Of a DNA stretch of 64,000 nt, positions 20,385 through 29,086 are shown piece after piece; the stretch's first letter is position 1; each line of letters starts with the position of its first letter. Both the position numbers and the translations under genes were made by a program. Origin of the DNA: an uncultured Pelagibacteraceae bacterium (GTDB taxonomy: Bacteria; Pseudomonadota; Alphaproteobacteria; Pelagibacterales; Pelagibacteraceae); NCBI GenBank assembly GCA_902622245.1, contig CACNPC010000001.1, positions 1 through 64,000 on the forward strand, read 5' to 3'. The notes beneath the pieces are model-generated. The model saw nothing but the letters and a program-made list of their open reading frames with translations. It was not told where the DNA came from and did not search any database.

Positions 20385-21076
20385 TAATAACCTTTGCTAT
20401 ATTTTGTTTCTAATCTGTTTAACAATTGCATACTTAAAAATGTAAGCATTAAGTATAGAACTGCTGCAAATGAGTAAAAAAATAACGGATCTCTAGTTGA
20501 GCCGGCAGCGATATAAGATTGTCTCATTATTTCAACCAAACCTGTAACAGAAATAAGAGAAGTATCTTTTAAAGTAATTTGCCAAACATTACTCAAGTTT
20601 GGAATTGCCAGTCTAAGCATTTGAGGCAAAATAATTTTAAAGAAGTAAATATATTTATTAAAACCTAAAACTTTTGCAGCTTCAAACTGACCTTTATCAA
20701 TTGATTGTAGGGCTCCTCTAAATACCTCAGTTGAATATGCTCCCGATATTATCCCTATTGAAAAAGAACCAGTTAAAAAAGCATTAATTTCGATGTAATC
20801 ATTATAACCAAATATAGAAGCAACAAACATAATTGCTCCACTTCCACCAAAGAAAAATAAATAAATTACTAGAAGCTCAGGTACACCTCTAATAACAGTG
20901 GTATATGCATTGCCAATAGAATTAAGAACTTTGTTATTAGATAATTTTAATGGAGTAAATAAAGCAGCAAATAAAAAGCCTATTATCATTGCGGTTATTG
21001 AAACCGCAATTGTCATTAAGGTTGCAAAGAATAATTCGTCTCCCCAACCTTTATCACCAAAATATAGAAGTTCCAT
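20384..21076 (-). CDS. Polar amino acid ABC transporter permease (HisQ-like)
   Basis: EAAKVLGFNKYIYFFKIILPQMLRLAIPNLSNVWQITLKDTSLIS. Confidence 0.92.
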   Translation of the reverse strand: MELLYFGDKGWGDELFFATLMTIAVSITAMIIGFLFAALFTPLKLSNNKVLNSIGNAYTTVIRGVPELLVIYLFFFGGSGAIMFVASIFGYNDYIEINAFLTGSFSIGIISGAYSTEVFRGALQSIDKGQFEAAKVLGFNKYIYFFKIILPQMLRLAIPNLSNVWQITLKDTSLISVTGLVEIMRQSYIAAGSTRDPLFFYSFAAVLYLMLTFLSMQLLNRLETKYSKGY

Positions 21077-21115
21077 AATATAGGTGGCTAATTATAGCCA
21101 CCCATAAATAATTTA

Positions 21116-21943
21116 TTACATAGAAGCGTCAAAACCAAAATGTTTTATAGCAAGCTTACTAATAATGCCATCATCTCTAGCTTTATCAATTGCTGCATTA
21201 AAATCATTTAAAAGTTTAGAATCACCTTTTCTAATACCTACACCAACTCCATTTCCAAAATCTCCACCTGCAAATGTTGGTCCAGTTAATACAACTCCTT
21301 TACCAGATTTCTCTGCATAATCTGTAAAAGCAACTGCAGCAGCTAGTGCTGCATCTATTCTACCAGCAGATAAATCTAAGTTTACTTCATCTTGAGTTTT
21401 GTAAGTTCTAATTTTTACATTACCCATTAAACCAGACTCTAAGAAATTCTGGTGAATTGTAGCAGTTTGAACACCAATAGTTTTACCTTTAAATGCTTTT
21501 GTCAAAATATCTAGTGTTGCTTGTTCATCAGCACTCACATCAGATAAATTTATAGCTGACATTGTTTTAAGGCCTTCGTTTTTCGATCCTTTCATTACAG
21601 CTAGTGATGCAACTTCATCAGCATAACCTTGAGAAAAGTTTATTGTTTTCATTCTCTCACCAGTTATTGACATTCCAGCCATGATGGCATCAAATTTTCT
21701 TGAGACTAAAGCTGGTATCATTCCATCCCAGTCTTGCTCAACAATTGTGCAATCATGATTCATAATTTTGCATAATTCATTTGCTAATTCGACTTCAAAG
21801 CCAATCAAATTTCCTGCTGAGTCTTTAGAATTCCAAGGTGGATATGCACCTTCGGTTCCAATTTTAATTTGATCTGCAATTGAAGAAATTGTTAGGAATG
21901 ATGATATTAAAATACCAAGTCCTAATACTTTTAATTTTTTCAT
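21116..21943 (-). CDS. Amino acid (Lys/Arg/Orn-type) ABC transporter substrate-binding protein
   Basis: Signal peptide; IKIGTEGAYPPWNSKDSAGNLIGFEVELANELCKIM; WDGMIPALVSRKFDAIMAGMSIT. Confidence 0.92.
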   Translation of the reverse strand: MKKLKVLGLGILISSFLTISSIADQIKIGTEGAYPPWNSKDSAGNLIGFEVELANELCKIMNHDCTIVEQDWDGMIPALVSRKFDAIMAGMSITGERMKTINFSQGYADEVASLAVMKGSKNEGLKTMSAINLSDVSADEQATLDILTKAFKGKTIGVQTATIHQNFLESGLMGNVKIRTYKTQDEVNLDLSAGRIDAALAAAVAFTDYAEKSGKGVVLTGPTFAGGDFGNGVGVGIRKGDSKLLNDFNAAIDKARDDGIISKLAIKHFGFDASM

Positions 21944-22001
21944 TTTTTTCCTCCAAAATTTTGAAGATTATTTCATAAAATTATTGTTTTAAAAAGTAAA
22001 A

Positions 22002-23042
22002 TTAATGATTTATTGACGAGGAAAAATTCCAAGAACAATCGAAACTTGGTATGTAAACTCTTGAAAGTTTTGTATTTCCAAAATTTTTGTTAAAAACATT
22101 TAACCAATTTTCAACTTGTTTTGGTTTTTTATCTTGGCTTCCAACTTGAGCAGTGATTACACCTTTAGGTTTTAAAATTCTTTCTAAAGATGTCATATTT
22201 TTTGCAGCTAAATCTATGCAAAATTGATCATCGTTAAGATCAACAAAAATTTGATCATAGGTATTATCTTTGACTGATTTAATGCTCTCAAATGCATCAC
22301 CCCAAACACATTTAACTGAATTTTTTTCTGTCGCCTTTTCTCCTATTTTGCTTAAATGTTTATCACATACATCAACAACTTCAGGATCTAATTCATACCA
22401 ATCTATAAACCCAAAATTTTGTGAAATACATTCTCTTGCAACACCACCGTCACCTCCACCAATAATTGCAGCTTTCTCTTTATTTGAATTCAAATTAAGA
22501 CCAGAATTTACAAAAGTTGAGCTATATAAATGCTCATCACTCTCAGCAACTTGTATTTCATTATCAATAAATAAAGCTTTTCCAAACTGTTCTAAATCTA
22601 ATATTTCAATATATTGTCCTGCTTTGGATTTAAAATTTTCTAATACTTTATTTACAACATAAGATTTTTTTAATCCTGGTGAACTATAGTTATCATGATA
22701 TAGATCAATCGTATCTCTGTTAAATTCCTTAATAATGATTTGTTTGTGTTCTATTTCTTCTTTAATTACTTTAAGAGCAACTGATGGTGAAACTTTACCA
22801 CAAGTAAAAAAATCAAAGCTTATAATTTCATTTTCCGGAAAAGTGTGAAAGCTTATATGGCTTTCTGCTAACAGAGCTACCAATGTAAAACCTTGAGGCT
22901 CAAATTTATATTTTGAGATCTTTAAAACTGTTACTTTTGCTAATTTTGCAATTTTATAAACTAACTTTTCGTAAAATGAGGGATCATATTCTTTTTTAGT
23001 TCCAATGATATCTAGAGTTATATGTTCACCAACTTTTGTCAC
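22002..23042 (-). CDS. Fused S-adenosylmethionine decarboxylase-like (SpeD) / spermidine synthase-like (SpeE) protein
   Basis: N-terminal LAESHISFHTFPENEIISFDFFTCG (pyruvoyl SpeD processing region); C-terminal AAIIGGGDGGVAREC and YELDPEVVDVCDKHL (SpeE). Confidence 0.9.
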   Translation of the reverse strand: MTKVGEHITLDIIGTKKEYDPSFYEKLVYKIAKLAKVTVLKISKYKFEPQGFTLVALLAESHISFHTFPENEIISFDFFTCGKVSPSVALKVIKEEIEHKQIIIKEFNRDTIDLYHDNYSSPGLKKSYVVNKVLENFKSKAGQYIEILDLEQFGKALFIDNEIQVAESDEHLYSSTFVNSGLNLNSNKEKAAIIGGGDGGVARECISQNFGFIDWYELDPEVVDVCDKHLSKIGEKATEKNSVKCVWGDAFESIKSVKDNTYDQIFVDLNDDQFCIDLAAKNMTSLERILKPKGVITAQVGSQDKKPKQVENWLNVFNKNFGNTKLSRVYIPSFDCSWNFSSSINH

Positions 23043-23045
23043 CTA

Positions 23046-23690
23046 TTAACCTCTTTTATAATTTTTAGCTTTTTTTAAAACTTTATTCATTTCATTTATA
23101 GAAAGAATTTTTGGCTTTCCAAGCTTAAGAGCGGTTATATACTGTAAACTCAAATTTTCAACTTCTTGTGCCAATTCAAAAGCATCAGGTAAATTATTAT
23201 CAAATGCAATCTGACCGTGATTTGCAATCAAGCAGGCTTTTCTATTATTCAAAGCTTTTAAAATGTTTTTTGAAAGCTCTCTTGTTCCATAAGTTGCGTA
23301 TTTCGCACATTTAATATCATTACCTCCCGCGAGTGCTACCATGTAATGAAAGGCTGGAATTGGTTTTTTGTGAACAGATAGAGCTGTTGCATTAGTTGAA
23401 TGTGTATGAACTATTGCTTGAGCATCTTTCTTTTTGATATAAATATCTTGATGAAATCTCCATTCTGACGAAGGTTTATTTTTTTTTTCATATTTTCCAT
23501 CTAGACTTACAAACACTATATCTTTTACTTTTAGTGATGAGTATTTTTTTCCTGAAGGGGTAATAAGAAAACCATTGTTATGTCTGACTGATATATTGCC
23601 GGATCTTAAAGCTGATAATTTTTTGTCATTAAGCATTTTTGAAAACTTAATAACATCATTTTTCTTTTTATTAGTTTTTGAAGAGACCAT
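23046..23690 (-). CDS. Class II aldolase/adducin family protein (FucA/Ald2/MtnB-like)
   Basis: GNISVR, TPSGKKY, SSEWRFHQDIY, IVHTHS, ACLIANHGQIAF. Confidence 0.88.
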   Translation of the reverse strand: MVSSKTNKKKNDVIKFSKMLNDKKLSALRSGNISVRHNNGFLITPSGKKYSSLKVKDIVFVSLDGKYEKKNKPSSEWRFHQDIYIKKKDAQAIVHTHSTNATALSVHKKPIPAFHYMVALAGGNDIKCAKYATYGTRELSKNILKALNNRKACLIANHGQIAFDNNLPDAFELAQEVENLSLQYITALKLGKPKILSINEMNKVLKKAKNYKRG

Positions 23691-24750
23691 TTAAACCTTC
23701 GGTAGAGGCTTCGCATATTCCTTTTTCTGTTATTAATGCTGTAACATATTTAGCTGGAGTTACATCAAAAGCCAAATTTAATGATTTACTTTTCTCTGGA
23801 TAAATTAAAACTTTATCAACTTTATTATCTTTGTTAATTCCATCCACATGAGAAAGTTCTTTTGGATCTCTTTCTTCAATTGGAATATCTTTGGAGTTTT
23901 TTAAATTCCAATCTATCGTTGAACTTGGTAAAGCAACATAAAAAGGAACATTATTATCATGAGCTGCAAGAGCTTTTAAATATGTACCAATTTTATTGCA
24001 CACATCTCCATTAGATAATGTTCTGTCTGTTCCAACAATACACATATCAACCTGTCCTCTTTGCATTAATATTCCACCTGTATTATCTGCTATAATTGTA
24101 TTTGGAATTTCTTCTTCATTAAGTTCATATGATGTAAGGTTTGCTCCTTGATTTCTTGGTCTAGTTTCATCTACCCAAACATGTATTGGTATTCCTTTTT
24201 TATGTGCATGATAAATAGGAGATGTTGCTGTTCCCCAATTTATTGTGGCTAACCAACCTGCATTGCAATGTGTAAGAATATTTACGGTATCTTTCTTTTT
24301 ATTATATATATCTTCAATAATATTTAATCCATTTTTACCAATACATTCACAAAATCCCTCGTCTTCTTTACAAATTTCCTTAGCTTCATTGAGTGCAACT
24401 TTAAATAACTCTCCAGGTTCAACAAATGATAATTTGTTATTCATTCTGTGGACTGCCCATTGAAGATTTATTGCTGTTGGTCTAGATGCAACTAATTCTT
24501 CTGAACTTTTTTTAATAAAATCTAAACTGTTATTTTCTTTTATAGCTAAAACCAATCCAAACGCAGCTGTGCCTCCAATTAATGGTGCACCTCGGACTTC
24601 CATTGTTTTGATAGCATTTATAGCGTCTTTAATTGAACTTAATTCCTTTATTGTAAAATTATGCGGCAGCTTTGTTTGATCTATTATTTTTACAACTTGT
24701 TTTTCTTCATCAAACCAAATTGTTTTATATACAACACCATTAATTTTCAT
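23671..24750 (-). CDS. mtnA: S-methyl-5-thioribose-1-phosphate isomerase
   Basis: MEVRGAPLIGGTAAFG, ILTHCNAGWLAT, VDETRPRNQGANLTSYEL, GTDRTLSNGDVCNKIGTY. Confidence 0.96.
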   Translation of the reverse strand: MKINGVVYKTIWFDEEKQVVKIIDQTKLPHNFTIKELSSIKDAINAIKTMEVRGAPLIGGTAAFGLVLAIKENNSLDFIKKSSEELVASRPTAINLQWAVHRMNNKLSFVEPGELFKVALNEAKEICKEDEGFCECIGKNGLNIIEDIYNKKKDTVNILTHCNAGWLATINWGTATSPIYHAHKKGIPIHVWVDETRPRNQGANLTSYELNEEEIPNTIIADNTGGILMQRGQVDMCIVGTDRTLSNGDVCNKIGTYLKALAAHDNNVPFYVALPSSTIDWNLKNSKDIPIEERDPKELSHVDGINKDNKVDKVLIYPEKSKSLNLAFDVTPAKYVTALITEKGICEASTEGLNGLFKN

Positions 24751-25682
24751 TATTTTATTCTTGAAGCAATGTATTCTTTAATTGTTGGATTATAATATTG
24801 AAAACAATCAGCCTGGTTCATTTCATGACCCGGATTTTTCCTCCTTGAAACATTTTCTTGCCAATCAACTCCTTTAATAACACAAGATTTTCCTTTAATT
24901 TTATAATCTTCAGAAATAACAATTCTTTTAACTCCTGGAACTTCCTCTAACCAGTCAGATAACAATCCCTCCCATTTATCCTTTGGGTGAGTGAAAGCTA
25001 AAACAGAAACATTATCAGATTGTTTAATATTATTAATTATTCTTGCTCTTAATTCAGCAGGGCCTGGGTATTTTTTAGCAAATTTTTCTAATGCCTTTTC
25101 TGGGCCTACTTTTTTTACTTTATAAGTTTTAGAAAGCTTACCAAAACAAGCTTGCATATATGATATGCCCCCGCCTACTTTTTCTGGGTAAGCTGATAAC
25201 AACATTAGAGTTAATAGACCTCCACATGAATGACCTGATATGATAATTTGTTTTCTTGGAACTCCTATACTTATAAATTTTTCAACTAATTCTAAATTTT
25301 TTTCAATCCTTTTGTCTAACTTATGTTTACCCACATAAGGAGTTTTGGACTTCCACCAGTGTTTTTTTAATGACATATCGCCTGCAAAATCATTTGAGCA
25401 GAAATTATAAACCATAATTTTTTTACCATTAATTTCCTCATCAACTAATGAAGCTTGATTTCTTATTTGATTTACCCAAATACATTCATTCTTGTGTGCT
25501 TTATCATTTGAATTTTGACCATGATTATAAATAATTATAATTTTGTTTTTTGGATCTTTTACGTCCATACCCTCCTCTACTGAAGCTGATTTAGTAAAAA
25601 ATCCACTTTTTAAAATTTTACCATTAGCGTAAGCGTAAGTAGAAATAATAAAAAATAGTACAATTAAAAATAGTTTCTTCAT
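24750..25682 (-). CDS. Secreted alpha/beta-hydrolase-like protein
   Basis: Signal peptide; IIISGHSCGGLLTLMLLSAYPEKV nucleophile elbow. Confidence 0.75.
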   Translation of the reverse strand: MKKLFLIVLFFIISTYAYANGKILKSGFFTKSASVEEGMDVKDPKNKIIIIYNHGQNSNDKAHKNECIWVNQIRNQASLVDEEINGKKIMVYNFCSNDFAGDMSLKKHWWKSKTPYVGKHKLDKRIEKNLELVEKFISIGVPRKQIIISGHSCGGLLTLMLLSAYPEKVGGGISYMQACFGKLSKTYKVKKVGPEKALEKFAKKYPGPAELRARIINNIKQSDNVSVLAFTHPKDKWEGLLSDWLEEVPGVKRIVISEDYKIKGKSCVIKGVDWQENVSRRKNPGHEMNQADCFQYYNPTIKEYIASRIK

Positions 25683-26551
25683 ATATTTAAAACCCTTCCT
25701 GCTACTGTTTTTAATTTATCTTTAGTTTTTTGTGTTCTTTTTTCTGGAGCTGTAATTATTGCTACATCTAAACAATTATTAGTTGGATCATTTGGATCTA
25801 TGTGATTTTCAAAGTTATCTATCAAATTTTTAATCATATTTTTAGCTTTTGCTGCATTATCTAAAAGTACTTTAATAACTTGTTGAACATCAACATTTTC
25901 ATGATCTGGATGCCAGCAATCATAATCTGTTACCATCGATACTGAAGCATATCTAATTTCAGCTTCTCTTGCCAGCTTAGCTTCTGGCATATTTGTCATT
26001 CCAATAACATCTGCTTTCCAAGATCTATATAGATTTGACTCTGCTAATGTGGAGAATTGTGGGCCTTCCATTACAACATAAGTTCCACCTCTTTGATAAG
26101 GTATATTATCTTTTTTAATGGCGTCTTCGCAAGCATTCATCAGCCCACTTGAAGTTGGATGCGCCATTGATACATGCGCAACAATTTCATCATCAAAAAA
26201 AGATTTGTTTCTTGCAAAAGTTCTATCAATGAACTGATCAACGATAACAAATTTACCTGGGGGCAAATCTTCTTTTAAAGATCCAACGGCTGAAACAGAA
26301 ACTATGTCTGTGATACCTAGTTGTTTTAGAGCATCAATATTTGCTCTAAAATTTATTTTTGATGGAGAAATAAAATGACCTTTTCCATGCCTTGGTAAAA
26401 AATAAATTTCTTTATTATTATAAATAGCCTTTAATATTAAATCTGAAGGTTTTCCCCATGGAGTATTTAAATCTAGTGTTTCCCTATCTTTAAACTCTTC
26501 AACATCATATAATCCACTACCACCAATAATTGCTAATTTATTATTTGCCAT
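25679..26551 (-). CDS. mtnP: S-methyl-5'-thioadenosine phosphorylase
   Basis: AIIGGSGLYD, FLPRHGKGH, SPSKINFRANIDALKQLG, VVMEGPQFSTLAESNLYRSW, IGMTNMPEAKLAREAEI. Confidence 0.96.
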   Translation of the reverse strand: MANNKLAIIGGSGLYDVEEFKDRETLDLNTPWGKPSDLILKAIYNNKEIYFLPRHGKGHFISPSKINFRANIDALKQLGITDIVSVSAVGSLKEDLPPGKFVIVDQFIDRTFARNKSFFDDEIVAHVSMAHPTSSGLMNACEDAIKKDNIPYQRGGTYVVMEGPQFSTLAESNLYRSWKADVIGMTNMPEAKLAREAEIRYASVSMVTDYDCWHPDHENVDVQQVIKVLLDNAAKAKNMIKNLIDNFENHIDPNDPTNNCLDVAIITAPEKRTQKTKDKLKTVAGRVLNI

Positions 26552-26578
26552 ATATTATTTAGATTATATTTAAGATTT

Positions 26579-27106
26579 ATGAATTTAAAAGAACATATTA
26601 GATCAATTCAAGACTACCCTAAAAAGGGAATTCTTTTTAGAGATATAACAACACTTATTAAAAATGAAAAAGCATTCAAAGAGTGTATTAACCAAATTGT
26701 TGAAAGATCAAAAAAATTCCAGTTTAATAAAATTGGAGCTGTAGAGTCTAGAGGATTTGTTTTTGCATCAGCTATTTCTTATATACTTGATAAACCATTC
26801 ATAATGTTGAGGAAAAAAAATAAATTACCTGCTGATGTTCATTCAGTAGACTTTGAGCTTGAGTATGGAACGGCAACTATAGAAGTCCACAAAGATTCAT
26901 TCGATGAAGGTGATAAAGTTTTAATAATTGATGATTTAATTGCTACTGGCGGCACCGCAGAAGCAGCAGCGAAATTAATAGAAATATCAAAAAGTAAAGT
27001 GGCTGGATTTATATTTGTGATAAATCTTTTTGATTTAGGTGGTACAGATAATCTAGTTAAAAAAGGATATCCTGTTGAAAATCTTTTAGATTTTCCAGGA
27101 CATTAA
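26579..27106 (+). CDS. apt: Adenine phosphoribosyltransferase
   Basis: IRSIQDYPKKGILFRDITTLIKN, VESRGFVFASAI, VLIIDDLIATGGTAEAAAKLIE. Confidence 0.96.
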   Translation: MNLKEHIRSIQDYPKKGILFRDITTLIKNEKAFKECINQIVERSKKFQFNKIGAVESRGFVFASAISYILDKPFIMLRKKNKLPADVHSVDFELEYGTATIEVHKDSFDEGDKVLIIDDLIATGGTAEAAAKLIEISKSKVAGFIFVINLFDLGGTDNLVKKGYPVENLLDFPGH

Positions 27107-27951
27107 TTTGCTGACATAATTGCTTGAAAAGGACCACTTCCAATCCATAATTCATCAGAACCTTCCTCTACAAGGTGCATTCCCTCACCAACATTAAATG
27201 TCATGCTTAAAGAAGTTGTTGCTCCAGTAACTGTAATAGGATCAGCAAATTTCACAAGACCTTCTAGTTTAACAACTTCACCTGTATTAGCCGCTCTATG
27301 TTCGTTGCTATCAACTAAATATCCAATAATACTCGCAGTTGTTCCATTTATATTATCAACTTCAGCTTTTGAAGAGAATGTATCGGATGCTGCGCCAAAT
27401 TGAGCTAATGTCTCAACAAATTTTCCTGGTGTTATAGCACTTGAACCACAAACAGAATTTCCAGTATGAGTACTTCCTTTTGCATGCGTTCCAGAGCCAG
27501 CTTTTGTACCACAAAAAACTCCAGTACCACTAGATGTTCCTGTTTTAGAACCACTAAGCTTACCTGCCCATGTTATACCAAAGGTATTATCCATATAAGC
27601 ATATCCATGAGTATAAGTTCCGTTTGGAGGTCGTGTATAGGTTCCATCAAGAACAATTTCGGCTCCTTGAGTTACAGCTGCAGTAGCTCCACTTGCATTG
27701 TTAAACACTTGAGAACAAGGAGTTAAATCAACTACTGATGATGTTGTTGCTTCAGTTGGAATACTTGTACATAAATATAATTTATAAATAACAATTTCAT
27801 ATTCATCAGGCGCCGTATCACATCCATTGTCAATGTCACTTTCTGAGTAAACTCCAGAAGAAATTGTGCAAGCCTCAGCTTTATTAGAATTAAACATCTC
27901 AAAAACAAAAATTGTAAATAAAATTAAAAATATATATTTAATATTTTTCAT
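27103..27951 (-). CDS. Secreted Thr/Ser/Gly-rich protein, possible surface/adhesin-like
   Basis: Signal peptide ending in KAEAC; several paired Cys; beta-rich low-complexity composition. Confidence 0.55.
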   Translation of the reverse strand: MKNIKYIFLILFTIFVFEMFNSNKAEACTISSGVYSESDIDNGCDTAPDEYEIVIYKLYLCTSIPTEATTSSVVDLTPCSQVFNNASGATAAVTQGAEIVLDGTYTRPPNGTYTHGYAYMDNTFGITWAGKLSGSKTGTSSGTGVFCGTKAGSGTHAKGSTHTGNSVCGSSAITPGKFVETLAQFGAASDTFSSKAEVDNINGTTASIIGYLVDSNEHRAANTGEVVKLEGLVKFADPITVTGATTSLSMTFNVGEGMHLVEEGSDELWIGSGPFQAIMSAN

Positions 27952-28800
27952 TTAAAATCCTCCTGCTTTAACAGTAAAAGCTGCTCCTTTTTTCTTTATG
28001 ATATTTTCTCTTCTAACCTTCTCGTACATTCTGTCTTTCATGGAAATTCTTTCAAAGGCCTCACTACTAAATAAAGAATTACCAGGATTTTTTATACTAT
28101 TACTATATCTAAGATTGATAAAACTTTGATCATTGTGATGATCGTAATCAGTGTGACCAATTTCAATTGATAACCCAGAATTTGGTACTTTAAATTGTGT
28201 AGAAAATTCTAAACCTTGAAAATCTTTTCCACCAGGAACTTCAAAATCGAAAGCTTTAAAATAAGCTTTCATTGATGGTATGTATGGAAGATGTGCACCT
28301 AACTCAACATCATATCCATCGATAGCCTCTTCGTTTTTACCATTTTTTCCTTTTTTATTAGAGCTTTGAGCAAAATACTGGTTGTAATTTAAATCTAGAA
28401 TAGAAGATTTAATTTCAGCTCCTAGACTAAATCTTTGGTGTTCATAATCATATTCATAATCATAAAAAGCATTTAAACCAAATAAAATACCTTCATCATT
28501 AGACAAATATCTTTTTCCAAGTCCTATATTAAATGTTTCTCTGTCGCTATCGTGTAAAAATAAAGATCCTTGGAAAAAAGATAAGTCTGAACTATCTTCT
28601 GAAAAAATCTTAAATGTTTGTATTCCTATTTCTGGTTTAATAGTTTCAATTTTTTTTATTGAAAAATCTGTATTTTCAAAATTCTCCTCCAAAAAGCTTT
28701 CCAAAGAAGAATAAAATCTATTCATCGCATCATCTACTTTTGCATAAGAAGCTGATGTAAAAAACAATTGGAATATTAAAATTTTTAGTAAAAATTTCAT
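27952..28800 (-). CDS. Outer-membrane beta-barrel resembling the inverse autotransporter (intimin/invasin) beta-domain
   Basis: Signal peptide; SLFLHDSDRETFNIGLGKRYLSNDEGILFGLNAFYDYEYDYEHQRFSLGAEIKSSILDLNYNQYF, GYDVELGAHLPYIPSMKAYFKAFDFE. Confidence 0.78.
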   Translation of the reverse strand: MKFLLKILIFQLFFTSASYAKVDDAMNRFYSSLESFLEENFENTDFSIKKIETIKPEIGIQTFKIFSEDSSDLSFFQGSLFLHDSDRETFNIGLGKRYLSNDEGILFGLNAFYDYEYDYEHQRFSLGAEIKSSILDLNYNQYFAQSSNKKGKNGKNEEAIDGYDVELGAHLPYIPSMKAYFKAFDFEVPGGKDFQGLEFSTQFKVPNSGLSIEIGHTDYDHHNDQSFINLRYSNSIKNPGNSLFSSEAFERISMKDRMYEKVRRENIIKKKGAAFTVKAGGF

Positions 28801-28844
28801 ATTTTATTTATAGAGATATATAAAATAATTAAAAGGTTTAAAAA

Positions 28845-28921
28845 TGGTAGCGGGAAGTGGGATCGAACCACTGACCTCGGGCTTATGAGTCCCGCGCTCT
28901 AACCAACTGAGCTACCCCGCC
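28845..28921 (-). tRNA. tRNA-Met (CAU anticodon)
   Basis: Reverse complement GGCGGGGTAGCTCAGTTGGTTAGAGCGCGGGACTCATAAGCCCGAGGTCAGTGGTTCGATCCCACTTCCCGCTACCA folds as a cloverleaf with CTCATAA anticodon loop, TTCGATC T-loop and encoded CCA. Confidence 0.95.
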
Positions 28922-28972
28922 GTAAATAATTGTTGGTTTATACTACTTTTATTTTTTGTTGCAAACAAGATT

Positions 28973-29086
28973 TCACTTGTTCTTTTTCTTATCTTTTTTA
29001 ATTTTTCGTTTTTCCTTTAGAGAAAGTTTAGCTTTTTTCATTACACTAGAATCTTTAAATGATTTTCCACTATATCTTTTTGACAT
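28973..29086 (-). CDS. Small highly basic 37-aa ORF, not in the supplied track
   Basis: MSKRYSGKSFKDSSVMKKAKLSLKEKRKIKKDKKKNK, open frame directly downstream of the 29087 ORF. Confidence 0.4.
   Translation of the reverse strand: MSKRYSGKSFKDSSVMKKAKLSLKEKRKIKKDKKKNK

Noticed and set aside
22270-22662. 130-aa plus-strand ORF
   Set aside because: Antisense to the SpeD-SpeE fusion, no recognisable motif.
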